From contig JACCYJ010000185.1 in assembly GCA_013696555.1 (NCBI GenBank), positions 1 to 40,619 of the forward strand: DNA of 40,619 nt. Direction: 5' to 3'. A program made the translations under genes and the position numbers. Below are positions 26,946 to 36,370 of this stretch, in pieces. Under the pieces are notes generated by a model. It had not been told where the DNA came from and searched no databases. It worked only from the letters and a program-made list of their open reading frames with translations. This DNA comes from Nocardioidaceae bacterium. Lineage in GTDB: Bacteria > Actinomycetota > Actinomycetes > Propionibacteriales > Nocardioidaceae. How positions within the stretch are numbered: the first letter of the stretch is position 1; each line of letters opens with the position of its first letter.

Positions 26946-28582
26946 CAGCGGACTCCCGGGCGACGTACCAGGAATGACCCGATGGCAAGCAGGTCGACCG
27001 GTGCCGACCCGAAGCACTCAAGCGCGTCGCGCGGGTCATCCACCATTGGCCGGCCCGCAGTGTTGAGACTGGTGTTGACCACCACGGGCAATCCGGTGCG
27101 CCGTTCGAACTCTCCCAGCATGCTCGCCAGCAACGGCTCATCGGCGGCGTCCACGGTCTGCACTCGCGCCGTGCCGTCCACGTGCACCACGGCCGGGATG
27201 CGGTCTCGCCAGGCAGCGTCCACGTCGTGGACGAACAGCATGTACGGCGACGGGAGCGGGCCGCGGCTGAAGATGTCAGCTGCCCGCGTTGCCAGCACCA
27301 TCGGTGCCACCGGGCGGAACTGCTCGCGGCCCTTCACGTCGTTGAGTCGCTCCAGATTGGCGGCGTAACCCGGGTGTGCCAGCAGCGACCGGTGACCAAG
27401 GGCGCGGGGCCCGTACTCGCTACGGCCCTGGAACCAGGCCACGACGCCGTTGTTCGCCAGGCTCTCCGCCACGGCGGCGGCAACGTCGGACGAACGCTCG
27501 TACGGGACCCGGGCGGTGTTGAGCCACGCCTCGATCTCGTCGTCGTTCCAACCCCGGCCTAGGTCGACTCCTGGCATCGGCGCGGGAACGTCACCGTCGC
27601 AGCGGGCGACGTGCAGGGCACCGCCGAGTGCGGTGCCGGCGTCACCGGCGGCGGGCTGCACCCACACCCGTTGGTACGGCCCTTCGGCCGCCAACCGGGT
27701 GTTGGCAACGCAGTTCAGCGCCACCCCGCCGGCCAAGGTGAGCGTGTCGCTCCGGGTACGCCCGTGCAGCCACCCCGCCAGCTCGAGCAGGATCTCCTCG
27801 AGCCGAAGCTGCAGGCTGGCGGCCAGGTCGGCGTGATCGCGGGTCCATTCCGCATCGGCGGCCCGGGCCTTGACCAGGCTGTTCCAATCGACCGGGTAGG
27901 TCCGAAAGCCGCCGTCGCCACTCGTTCGGATCGTCTGCCGGAGCTCGGGCAGGAATCGCGGGGTGCCGTAGGACGCCAGCGCCATCACCTTGTACTCGTC
28001 GCTACTGCGAAGGAAGCCGAGATGCTCGGTGACGTCTTCGAACACCAGCCCGAGCGAGTGCGGCAACTGCTGGCTCGCCAGGATCTCGAGCCGTCCCTCG
28101 ACGTATCGACCTGCCAGGTGGCTCACCGACTCGCCACGACCGTCGAGCACCAGAACGTCGTTGTCGGCGTACGGCGAGGCCAGTCCGGCCGAGGCAGCGT
28201 GCGCGACATGGTGCGGGACGTAGCGAACCTTGCCCGGGTCCAGCCCGGGCAACGCGGTGGCCAGGAAGCCCGGTGCCGCCCGGGCGTACGTGATGCGTAG
28301 GTGGTCCCAGGGGTCGTGCAGACCCATCGAGTCGGCCGGTCGAGCCAGGGCCGGGTCGAATGAGTACGCGACGGCGTCGAGGTCCGCGGCGTCGATGCCG
28401 GCCTGCTCGAGGCACCATCGGGCGGCCTGCTCCGGTAGCTCCCAGGCGGAGAAGGGGACTGGTCGTTTGCCATGCTTGCGCCGGCTGAACCGCTCCTCTT
28501 CCCCCGCTGCCACCGTCTCGCCGTCCACTACGAGCGCAGCTGCGGGGTCGTGGAAGATCGCGTTGATCCCGAGGACCTTCAT
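26945..28582 (-). CDS. Carbamoyltransferase (NodU/CmcH family)
   Basis: MKVLGINAIFHDPAAALVVDGETVAAGEEERFSRRKHGKRPVPFSA; HHVAHAASA; LAGGVALNCVANTRL; QGRSEYGPRALGHRSLLAHP; FRPVAPMVL. Confidence 0.95.
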   Translation of the reverse strand: MKVLGINAIFHDPAAALVVDGETVAAGEEERFSRRKHGKRPVPFSAWELPEQAARWCLEQAGIDAADLDAVAYSFDPALARPADSMGLHDPWDHLRITYARAAPGFLATALPGLDPGKVRYVPHHVAHAASAGLASPYADNDVLVLDGRGESVSHLAGRYVEGRLEILASQQLPHSLGLVFEDVTEHLGFLRSSDEYKVMALASYGTPRFLPELRQTIRTSGDGGFRTYPVDWNSLVKARAADAEWTRDHADLAASLQLRLEEILLELAGWLHGRTRSDTLTLAGGVALNCVANTRLAAEGPYQRVWVQPAAGDAGTALGGALHVARCDGDVPAPMPGVDLGRGWNDDEIEAWLNTARVPYERSSDVAAAVAESLANNGVVAWFQGRSEYGPRALGHRSLLAHPGYAANLERLNDVKGREQFRPVAPMVLATRAADIFSRGPLPSPYMLFVHDVDAAWRDRIPAVVHVDGTARVQTVDAADEPLLASMLGEFERRTGLPVVVNTSLNTAGRPMVDDPRDALECFGSAPVDLLAIGSFLVRRPGVR

Positions 28583-28622
28583 GCTCACCTCGCCTGAGTG
28601 TCGGTGACCGGAGGGAGGTGGA

Positions 28623-29729
28623 GTGCCCACTTCTCCGTCCGAGAAACGCTTGTCGGCGGAGAAGCACGTCTCGGTGGGCATGAAAGCGCGGCTGCCGGGC
28701 AACAAGGTGCACGTGACGCTGCGCATCCTGCTCTGGCACGTCCACGGCTCGTGGACCACGTCCCTTGTCCAGGGCACACACGAGTACGTGCTGCCGGTCA
28801 CGCCCGGGCGCAACGCCGACGGTCTCGGCCGAGCGCGAACCTGGGACTGGCCGCGGAACGCGGTCGAGGTCGCGTGCGATGAGCTGGCCGACATCGACCT
28901 CGACCTGGTGATCGTGCAGCGGCCACACGAGCTGGACCTGGTGGCTGGATGGACGGGCCGTAGGCCCGGGCGGGAGCTCCCGGCCGTCTACGTCGAACAC
29001 AACACGCCCGGCCGGGACGTTCCGTACACCCGACATCCGTTAGCTGACCAGCCGGGCATCCCGATCGTCCACGTGACGCACTTCAACTCGCTCTTCTGGG
29101 ACTGCGGGGACGCACCGAAACAGGTGATCGAGCACGGGATTCTCGACCCCGGGCACCGGTACTCCGGGGAGTTGCCCCGGGCCGCGGTGGCGATCAACGA
29201 CCCCGTCCGCCGAGGCCGCGCCGTCGGGACCGATCTGCTCCCGCTGCTGGCGCGGGCGGCCCCGCTGGATGTCTTCGGGATGCGGACGAGTCTGCTGGCC
29301 GACGCGGGTGACATCCCACCCGACCGGTTGTCGACCTTCGACGGTCTCACCCAAGCGCAGCTGCACGCCGAGATGGCCCGCCGCCGGGTCTACGTCCACA
29401 CCGCGCGCTGGACCTCACTCGGCCTGTCGCTGCTGGAGGCCATGCACCTGGGGATGCCGGTGGTCGCGCTCGCCACCACGGACGTCGTGGCCGCCGTACC
29501 GCCCGACGCCGGCGTGGTCTCGACGCGTCCGGATGTGCTTGCCGATGCGGTGCGGCGGTACGTGCATGACCCCCTGCTGGCGCAGACCGCCGGCGCCGCC
29601 GCCCGGGAGGCGGCACTGACCCATTACGGGCTGCGCCGCTTCCTCGCCGACTGGGACGACCTGTTCGAGCGGGTCGCCGCCCGCCGGGGCGGGCGCCCGG
29701 CGTCCCTATCCCACGTGAACGTGGGATAG
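28623..29729 (+). CDS. Glycosyltransferase (start uncertain; 28680 ATG also possible), divergent from the carbamoyltransferase
   Basis: RILLWHVHGSWTTSLVQGTHEYVLPVTP; VYVEHNTP; VYVHTARWTSLGLSLLEAMHLGMPVVALATTDVVAAV. Confidence 0.85.
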   Translation: MPTSPSEKRLSAEKHVSVGMKARLPGNKVHVTLRILLWHVHGSWTTSLVQGTHEYVLPVTPGRNADGLGRARTWDWPRNAVEVACDELADIDLDLVIVQRPHELDLVAGWTGRRPGRELPAVYVEHNTPGRDVPYTRHPLADQPGIPIVHVTHFNSLFWDCGDAPKQVIEHGILDPGHRYSGELPRAAVAINDPVRRGRAVGTDLLPLLARAAPLDVFGMRTSLLADAGDIPPDRLSTFDGLTQAQLHAEMARRRVYVHTARWTSLGLSLLEAMHLGMPVVALATTDVVAAVPPDAGVVSTRPDVLADAVRRYVHDPLLAQTAGAAAREAALTHYGLRRFLADWDDLFERVAARRGGRPASLSHVNVG

Positions 29730-29731
29730 GG
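29704..29731 (+). terminator. Perfect hairpin overlapping the glycosyltransferase stop codon
   Basis: CCCTATCCCACGT-GA-ACGTGGGATAGGG, 13-bp stem; encodes SLSHVNVG-stop. Confidence 0.65.
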
Positions 29732-29800
29732 GCACTTCACACGGGTTCGAACCCATTGGAAGTGACCCTGGTCCATTGGAAGCACGAGCCCGCGGACAGG

Positions 29801-30781
29801 CTAGGCCGACTGGCGGGCCGCTGCAGTCTTCTTGGCCGACGACTTCTTGGCGGCCTTCTTCGCGGGTGTCTTCGCGCTCGTACTCTTGGGCGCGGGCTTC
29901 TTGCCACCGGACTGCTTGGCTGGAGTCTTCTTCCTGGTCTGCTTCGGCGGCTCGGGCTCGTCGACGGCCACCACCGCTGGCGTTGCGGCAACTCCGGCTC
30001 GCGCCTCCTGCGCCCGTTGCACGCTTCGTTGCAGCGCGGTCATCAGGTCAACCACCTCGGCGTCGTCCCGGCCGCTGGCCTTCGGAGCCAGATCGGCCAC
30101 GTCACCACCGGAGACCTTGGTGTCGATGAGCGTCTCCAACGCGGCCTTGTAGTCGTCCTCGAACTGGTCGGGATTGAAGTCGCTCACCAGGCTGTCGACC
30201 AGCGAGCTCGCCATCTGCACTTCCTGCGGCCGCAGCTCGACCTCCTGATCAAGGATGTCGAACGCGGGCTTACGGATCTCGTCGGGCCACAACATGGTCT
30301 GCAACACGATCACCTTGTCGCGTACCCGCAGCACCGCGAGCGTCTCGCGCTGCCGCAACGCGACCTTGACGACCGCCATCCGATCGGTCTCTTGCAGCGC
30401 CTCCCGCAGCAACGCGTACGGCTTGGCGGCCCGCGAGTCAGGCTCCAGGTAGTAGCTCTTGTCGAGCAGCATCGGGTCCACTTCGCCAGCGGGCACGAAC
30501 TCGACGACATCGATCTCGCGGCCGGTGGCGACTGGTAGCGAGTCGAAGTCCTCCTGGGTCAGCGTCACGAGCTTGCCGTCGGAGGTCTCGTACCCCTTGG
30601 CGATGTCCGCGAAGCTGACCTCGCTTCCGCACACGTCGCAGGTGCGCTTGTAGCGAATTCGGCCACCGTCCTCCCGATGGACCTGGTGAAACCGGATGTC
30701 GTGGTCCTGGGTTGCGGCGTACAACTTCACTGGCACGTTGACCAACCCGAAGGAGACAGCGCCTTTCCAGATCGAGCGCAT
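29801..30781 (-). CDS. ku: Non-homologous end joining protein Ku
   Basis: MRSIWKGAVSFGLVNVPVKLYAATQDHDIRFHQVHREDGGRIRYKRTCDVCG; Lys/Ala/Pro-rich C-terminal tail. Confidence 0.97.
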   Translation of the reverse strand: MRSIWKGAVSFGLVNVPVKLYAATQDHDIRFHQVHREDGGRIRYKRTCDVCGSEVSFADIAKGYETSDGKLVTLTQEDFDSLPVATGREIDVVEFVPAGEVDPMLLDKSYYLEPDSRAAKPYALLREALQETDRMAVVKVALRQRETLAVLRVRDKVIVLQTMLWPDEIRKPAFDILDQEVELRPQEVQMASSLVDSLVSDFNPDQFEDDYKAALETLIDTKVSGGDVADLAPKASGRDDAEVVDLMTALQRSVQRAQEARAGVAATPAVVAVDEPEPPKQTRKKTPAKQSGGKKPAPKSTSAKTPAKKAAKKSSAKKTAAARQSA

Positions 30782-30870
30782 ACGCGACACCTCTCGAATC
30801 CGCTGGTAGGACAGGGATCGTACGGGAAGCATGGCGTGCGACGCGCAGAATTACCACTCAACCACACGAC

Positions 30871-31821
30871 ATGGCAGGTCGGAGGACGTCGGTGCCCCAT
30901 CAGCGCGAGACCGTCGAGATCGACGGCAGATCGGTGCGGGTCAGCAATCTCGACAAGGTGCTCTACCCCGATGACGGCACCACGAAGCATGACGTCATCG
31001 AGCATTACCTGGAGGTGTCCGAGGTCATGCTGCCCCAGTTGGCAGGCCGCCCGCTGACCCGTAAGCGCTGGCCGAACGGAGTCGCCGCCGAGGCGTTCTT
31101 CGAGAAGAACATGCCACGCGGCGCTCCTGCGTGGGTGCGCACCGTCGTCCTCGACTCCCCTGGCAGCAGCAAGGGACGAGAGACCATCACGTATCCGGTC
31201 CTCGAAGAGCTGGCCGGGTTGATATGGGTCGCCAATCTGGCAGCGCTGGAGCTTCACGTGCCGCAGTGGACGGTCGGCCCGCGCGGCGCCGTTCGCGACC
31301 CCGACCGGCTGGTAATCGACCTCGACCCCGGTGCCCCAGCCGGACTTCGCGAGTGCGTCGAGGTCGCCGTCGCGGTGAGGGAACGTCTCGCCGCCGATCG
31401 GCTGAATGCGGTGCCGGTCACCAGCGGCAGCAAGGGTCTGCAGATGTACGCGCCGGTCAGCGGGCGTCAGTCAGGTGAGGTGCTGCGCCAGTACGCTCGC
31501 CGATTGGCCGAAGAGTTGGAGCGCGAGCTGCCTCAGCTGGTCGTGTCGCGGATGACCAAGTCCTTGCGACCCGGCAAGGTGCTGCTGGACTGGAGCCAGA
31601 ACAATCCGGCCAAGACCACGATCTGTCCGTACTCCTTGCGCGGACGCCCCCAGGCCAACGTCGCCTGCCCACGAGCGTGGTCCGAGCTCGACGACCCGGA
31701 GACACTGCGGCAGGTCCACCGGACCGACATGGCCGCCAGGTTGGAGGCGTACGGCGACCTGGCCGCGGGTCTGCTGGCGCGGGGTCCCGGTGTACCGACA
31801 ACGGAGGCACGCGGTCGGTGA
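30871..31821 (+). CDS. Stand-alone LigD-type NHEJ DNA polymerase/primase domain protein
   Basis: VSNLDKVLYPDDGTTKHDVIEHYLEVSEVMLPQLAGRPLTRKRWPNGV; LVIDLDPG; VTSGSKGLQMYAPV; DWSQNNPAKTTICPYSLRGRPQANVACP. Confidence 0.95.
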   Translation: MAGRRTSVPHQRETVEIDGRSVRVSNLDKVLYPDDGTTKHDVIEHYLEVSEVMLPQLAGRPLTRKRWPNGVAAEAFFEKNMPRGAPAWVRTVVLDSPGSSKGRETITYPVLEELAGLIWVANLAALELHVPQWTVGPRGAVRDPDRLVIDLDPGAPAGLRECVEVAVAVRERLAADRLNAVPVTSGSKGLQMYAPVSGRQSGEVLRQYARRLAEELERELPQLVVSRMTKSLRPGKVLLDWSQNNPAKTTICPYSLRGRPQANVACPRAWSELDDPETLRQVHRTDMAARLEAYGDLAAGLLARGPGVPTTEARGR

Positions 31822-31883
31822 GACTGACGTCGGGCGAACCTCGCCCGGCGTGTCGACGTAAGAGCATCGGCCGGCGCTCGCGG

Positions 31884-32843
31884 TCAGTGGCGGACGAGGG
31901 CCTCGATGCGCGCCACGGCAGCGGCCAGGTCGAACACCCGACTCATGATGCCCGGGTCGGCGTCGATGGTGACACCGTCCCAGCCCGGTCCACCGAGCAG
32001 CACGTGCTGCGGCCCCAGCCCGCCGACAGCGGCCAGTGCAACGACGTCGGCATTGGTCCGAGGCATCGTCGCCCAGACGAACACGGCGGTGGGTGTGCGC
32101 CGCTCCACCGCAGCCGCCAGGGGGCCCGGCGGAGTACGGGCACCGAGCGTGACACTGCTGATCCGTCGCTCCGCCAAGGCGGCCTCGAGGGCCAGCAGTG
32201 GCAACTGGTGCTGCTCGTCCTCGGCACTGGCCATGAGAACCTTCGCCGCGGCTACCCGATGCACTCGACGCGCCCGGATGACCGCCCGCAGCTCGGCTCC
32301 CAAGCGCTCACTCATCAGGTGCTCCACTTCGACGCCCAGCTCACCGGCGCTCCAGCGCCGGCCGATCTCGCGAAGCGCCGGGACCACAACATGGGTCCAA
32401 CCTGTGACGACCCCGTTTCGCTGCAACACCTGCGCGCTGACCCGCGACAACGTCGCCGCATCGAGGTCGGCCGCCGCTCGTACCAGCGCCTCGGAGCTGT
32501 CGCTGGCCCCCCGTGACGGCCACTGCGCCACCGGTGATGGGATCCTTCGTGACCGAGGCTGCAACTCGTGCGCGTCCCTTGTCAGCGCGACGATGGCGGC
32601 TTGGGCAGCAGGTACGCCCTCGTCGGTGAGCCGGCTCATCAGCGCGAGTCGAGCTACGTCGGTGTCGGTGTACCGGCGGTGACCCCCATCGGTCCGTCGG
32701 CTGGGGCCGAGTCCGTACCGGCGGTCCCACGTTCGCAGAGTCGGACCGGCAATCCCGAGTCGCGTAGCAACCGCGCCGACACCCCAGAGCAATTCTCCAG
32801 AAGCGTGCAGCGCGCCCACGGGTGTACCCGGGATCTGGTCCAC
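31884..32843 (-). CDS. MerR family regulator with cobalamin-binding-like C-terminal domain
   Basis: VGAVATRLGIAGPTLRTWDRRYGLGPSRRTDGGHRRYTDTDVARL; RRWSAGELGVEVEHLMSERL; EDEQHQLPLLALEAAL. Confidence 0.88.
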   Translation of the reverse strand: MDQIPGTPVGALHASGELLWGVGAVATRLGIAGPTLRTWDRRYGLGPSRRTDGGHRRYTDTDVARLALMSRLTDEGVPAAQAAIVALTRDAHELQPRSRRIPSPVAQWPSRGASDSSEALVRAAADLDAATLSRVSAQVLQRNGVVTGWTHVVVPALREIGRRWSAGELGVEVEHLMSERLGAELRAVIRARRVHRVAAAKVLMASAEDEQHQLPLLALEAALAERRISSVTLGARTPPGPLAAAVERRTPTAVFVWATMPRTNADVVALAAVGGLGPQHVLLGGPGWDGVTIDADPGIMSRVFDLAAAVARIEALVRH

Positions 32844-33010
32844 CTGACCTCCAGATCCTCAAGGAGCGTGAAAGAACACTGCCGCACGTACAAGCACGAT
32901 TGTGCGCCCGCCCGGCGAAGCCTGCCACAAGAAGCCGCGATGAGGCTTGCAAAGTGCATCGATTGTGAGTAGATTTTGAATCAGATCAACCACGCCCGAG
33001 GAGTAACCCC

Positions 33011-33295
33011 ATGGCTAACATCTCACGGCTTCCCTCGCCGTTGATCCAGGTCTATGAGTGGCAGTTCGACGGCGCCTGCACTGAAGCCGATCCGGAGTTG
33101 TTCTTCTCCCCGGAGTCCGAGCGCGGCCCGCGCCGACTGGCGCGAGAACGAGGCGCCAAGACCCTGTGCTCTCGTTGCCCGGTGATCGAGCAATGTCTGG
33201 AGCACGCGCTCAAGGTGAAAGAGCCATACGGGGTCTGGGGCGGCCTGACTCCTGGCGAACGGGCCAACCGAAGCGCCAGTACCGTCGCCAGCTGA
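33011..33295 (+). CDS. WhiB family transcriptional regulator
   Basis: DGACTEADPELFFSPE...KTLCSRCPVIEQCLEHALKVKEPYGVWGGLTPGER: four Cys plus GVWGG. Confidence 0.95.
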   Translation: MANISRLPSPLIQVYEWQFDGACTEADPELFFSPESERGPRRLARERGAKTLCSRCPVIEQCLEHALKVKEPYGVWGGLTPGERANRSASTVAS

Positions 33296-33300
33296 CCCGC

Positions 33301-36297
33301 TCAGCCGTAGAAGCTGCGCTCCACAGCGGCTCTGGCTCGGCGAGTCGCCCGCCGATAGTCGTCGGACATCCGCTCTGCCTCAATTGGCGCGTAACCCAGC
33401 ATCCAGGCAACAGCCGCTCTATCCCGCTGGTCGCGCGGGAAGCTGTCGGACGGTCTACCCCGGACGAGCGTGACGGCATTGCGGATGCGGCTGGCCAGTC
33501 GCCAGGCCCGGGCCAGCGCCCGGCCGTCCGACGGGTCAAGTAGGCCGGCCCGAACAGCCGCCTCGAGAGCGGCCGACGTCCGAGTTGTCCGGAGGGCGGC
33601 AACGGAATGGCCGTGACGCATTTGCAGCAGCTGAACCGTCCACTCGACATCGGCGAGCCCGCCGCGGCCGAGCTTCAGATGGAGATTCGGGTCGGCACCA
33701 CGGGGCAGCCGCTCGGCGTCCACTCGGGCCTTGATCCGACGGATCTCGGTCACGCCCGCTTCGGTCAACCCCTGCGCGGGCCAGCGGAGGGGATCGATCA
33801 GCTCGGTGAAGCCGGCACAGACCGACTCGTCGCCGACCACGGCCTCCGCACGAAGCAACGCCTGCGCCTCCCACACCACCGACCAGCGCGCATAGTAGGT
33901 GGAGTACGAAGCCAGCGACCGTACCAGCGGGCCCTGCTTGCCCTCCGGGCGCAGCGAGGCGTCGACCGGCAACGGCGGATCGTCGCCCGGGCTGCTCAGC
34001 ATCCGCCGCATCTCCTGCGCCACCGCAGACGCGGCGTCGGAGGCGTCGCGCTCATCTTCATCGGGATGTGGCACGTGGACGAACATGACATCGGCGTCGC
34101 TGCCGTACCCGATCTCGTGGCCGCCGAGCCGGCCCATCGAGACGACTGCAAGGGACGTAGGGAGCGGTCTGCCGAGGGCCCCCGCGACCGACGCCGAAGC
34201 GGCCGCCAACGCGCCGCTGAGCGTAGCGATCGTGACATCGGTCAAGGCCTCGCCGACGCCCTCCACATCGACCCGGCCCAGGACGTCCGCCACGGCTATC
34301 CGGCACAACTCCCGCCGGCGCATGGCGCGGACGGCCCGGGCGGCATCGTCTGGATCCGGATGGCGTTGCACCGTCGCCGTCATCTCGGTCAACAACTGCT
34401 CACGACTGCGGGGTCGCAGTTCAGCATCCGCGCCGAACATGGCCACAGCGTCCGGCGCTCCGTCGAGCAACCCGGTCGCGAAGCGGCTCATCGACAGGAC
34501 CCGCGCGACCTGTTGCGCCGCCTCGCTCTCGTCGCGCAACTGGCGCAGGTACCAGTGCGTCGAACCCAGGCTCTCCGAGAGCCTGCGGAACGCGAACAGC
34601 CCGGCATCGGGGTCGGGGCCCTCGGCGAACCAGCCCAGCATCACGGGTAGCAGTTGGCGTTGGATCGCCGCCCGGCGCGAGATTCCCGAGGTGAGTGCCT
34701 CCAGGTGGGTGAGCGCGCCCCGCGGATCGGCGTACCCTAGCGCGGTCAGCCGTGCCCGCGCCTCCTCAGCTGTGAGGCGTATCCCGTCGGCCGGCAGGGC
34801 CGCGACCGCCTCCAGCAGTGGGCGGTAGAACAGCTTCTCGTGCAAGCGCCTGACCTCGCGGCGATGCCGGCGCCATTCGACGCCGAGCTCAGCGGCCGGA
34901 TCAGCTCGGTAGCCGAGGCTGCGTCCAAGCCTGCGCAGATCGTCGTGGGAGTCGGGCATCACGTGGGTACGGCGGAGCCGGAACAGCTGGATGCGGTGCT
35001 CCACGGTGCGCAAGAACCGGTACGCCTCGGCCAACGCCGCACCGTCGTCGCGACCGATGTAACCACCGCTGGTGAGCGCCTCGAGAGCGGTCAGCGTCGT
35101 CGGGCTGCGGAGTGACTCGTCGGCTCGGCCGTGCACGAGCTGAAGCAGCTGCACGGCGAACTCGACGTCACGCAGCCCACCCGCGCCGAGCTTGAGCTCG
35201 CGCTCCCCACCACCGGCGGGCAGCTGCGCCACCACCCGACGTCTCATGGCTTGCACATCGGCAACGAAACCGTCGCGCTCACACGCCTGCCACACAAGGG
35301 GATGGACGGCTTGGACGTACCGCTGCCCTAGCTCGACGTCGCCGGCGACGGGACGAGCCTTCAACAGCGCCTGGAACTCCCAGGTGCGCGCCCACTTCGC
35401 GTAGTAGGCAAGGTGGCTGCTCAGCGTCCGGACCAACGGACCGGATCTGCCCTCGGGCCGCAAGGCGGCATCAACCTGCCAGATGGTGCCTTCGACGGTG
35501 TGCGCCGAGCAGATGCGCATGAGCTGACCGGCCACCCGGCCCGCCGCACGCAGCGCCGAGTCGTCAGCGACACCTTCGGCCGGCTCGTGGACGAAGACGA
35601 CATCGACATCACTCACGTAGTTGAGCTCGCGTCCCCCCGTCTTTCCCATCGCTACGACTGCCAACCGGCAGGCCGCCGCAGCTGGTTCTCGGGCGCGCGC
35701 CACCGCCAGTGCGCCCTCGAGCGTGGCGGCCGCGAGGTCTGCCAGCGCGGCACCGGTCTGCTCGAGCTGCCATCCCTCGGTGAGGTCCCGCGCCGTGATG
35801 TCGAGCAAGTGCCGGTGGTACGCCAGCCGCAGCGAATCCTCGGCAGTGTGGTCGTCAGGCGCGGCCAGGGGCGTGGGGTGGTCCGGATCGGCTCCGACGG
35901 CGGTGAGCAGATCCACACGTAACCCATGCGGAGCCCGATCACCCTCCGCGTTGACCGCCAACTGCGCCCACACGGTGGGATGGCTCGCCAAGAAGTCGCC
36001 CCACGCCCGGCTGATACCGAGGACAGCCATGAGTCGGCGACACAGCACGACATCACTGTCAAGGGCGGCCACCAGCTCGCCCGAGTTGGTGACCGCCGCG
36101 CTCAGACGCCCCAAGGAGGCCAGCGCCTGATCCGGATCGGCGCACGATGTGACTGCGCTGAGCACCTCCTCGCTGACCGGCCCTATCAGCTCGAGGTGAC
36201 GGGAGGCAGCCGCGCTGTCGCGGAAGCCGCCACGGGCCAGGCGTGCACCCATTTCCCGATCGGGCGCGACCGAACTTCCTGGAAGGTCACCGGCCAC
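33301..36297 (-). CDS. glnE: Bifunctional [glutamine synthetase] adenylyltransferase/deadenylase
   Basis: 998 aa with duplicated nucleotidyltransferase motifs (MGKTGGRELNYVSDVDVVFVHE and MGRLGGHEIGYGSDADVMFVH). Confidence 0.96.
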   Translation of the reverse strand: MAGDLPGSSVAPDREMGARLARGGFRDSAAASRHLELIGPVSEEVLSAVTSCADPDQALASLGRLSAAVTNSGELVAALDSDVVLCRRLMAVLGISRAWGDFLASHPTVWAQLAVNAEGDRAPHGLRVDLLTAVGADPDHPTPLAAPDDHTAEDSLRLAYHRHLLDITARDLTEGWQLEQTGAALADLAAATLEGALAVARAREPAAAACRLAVVAMGKTGGRELNYVSDVDVVFVHEPAEGVADDSALRAAGRVAGQLMRICSAHTVEGTIWQVDAALRPEGRSGPLVRTLSSHLAYYAKWARTWEFQALLKARPVAGDVELGQRYVQAVHPLVWQACERDGFVADVQAMRRRVVAQLPAGGGERELKLGAGGLRDVEFAVQLLQLVHGRADESLRSPTTLTALEALTSGGYIGRDDGAALAEAYRFLRTVEHRIQLFRLRRTHVMPDSHDDLRRLGRSLGYRADPAAELGVEWRRHRREVRRLHEKLFYRPLLEAVAALPADGIRLTAEEARARLTALGYADPRGALTHLEALTSGISRRAAIQRQLLPVMLGWFAEGPDPDAGLFAFRRLSESLGSTHWYLRQLRDESEAAQQVARVLSMSRFATGLLDGAPDAVAMFGADAELRPRSREQLLTEMTATVQRHPDPDDAARAVRAMRRRELCRIAVADVLGRVDVEGVGEALTDVTIATLSGALAAASASVAGALGRPLPTSLAVVSMGRLGGHEIGYGSDADVMFVHVPHPDEDERDASDAASAVAQEMRRMLSSPGDDPPLPVDASLRPEGKQGPLVRSLASYSTYYARWSVVWEAQALLRAEAVVGDESVCAGFTELIDPLRWPAQGLTEAGVTEIRRIKARVDAERLPRGADPNLHLKLGRGGLADVEWTVQLLQMRHGHSVAALRTTRTSAALEAAVRAGLLDPSDGRALARAWRLASRIRNAVTLVRGRPSDSFPRDQRDRAAVAWMLGYAPIEAERMSDDYRRATRRARAAVERSFYG

Positions 36298-36370
36298 GGT
36301 CCAAGGCTACCGGCCAGAACTTGTGGCCGTGCCAGTCGCGATATATCGTCGACCATTCGCAGTTAGGAAG

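Noticed and set aside
29743-29754. tRNA-like T-arm GGGTTCGAACCC
   Set aside because: No matching acceptor, D or anticodon arm around it; a palindrome alone does not support a tRNA call
33607-34650. 347-aa plus-strand ORF
   Set aside because: Antisense to glnE, which is unambiguous
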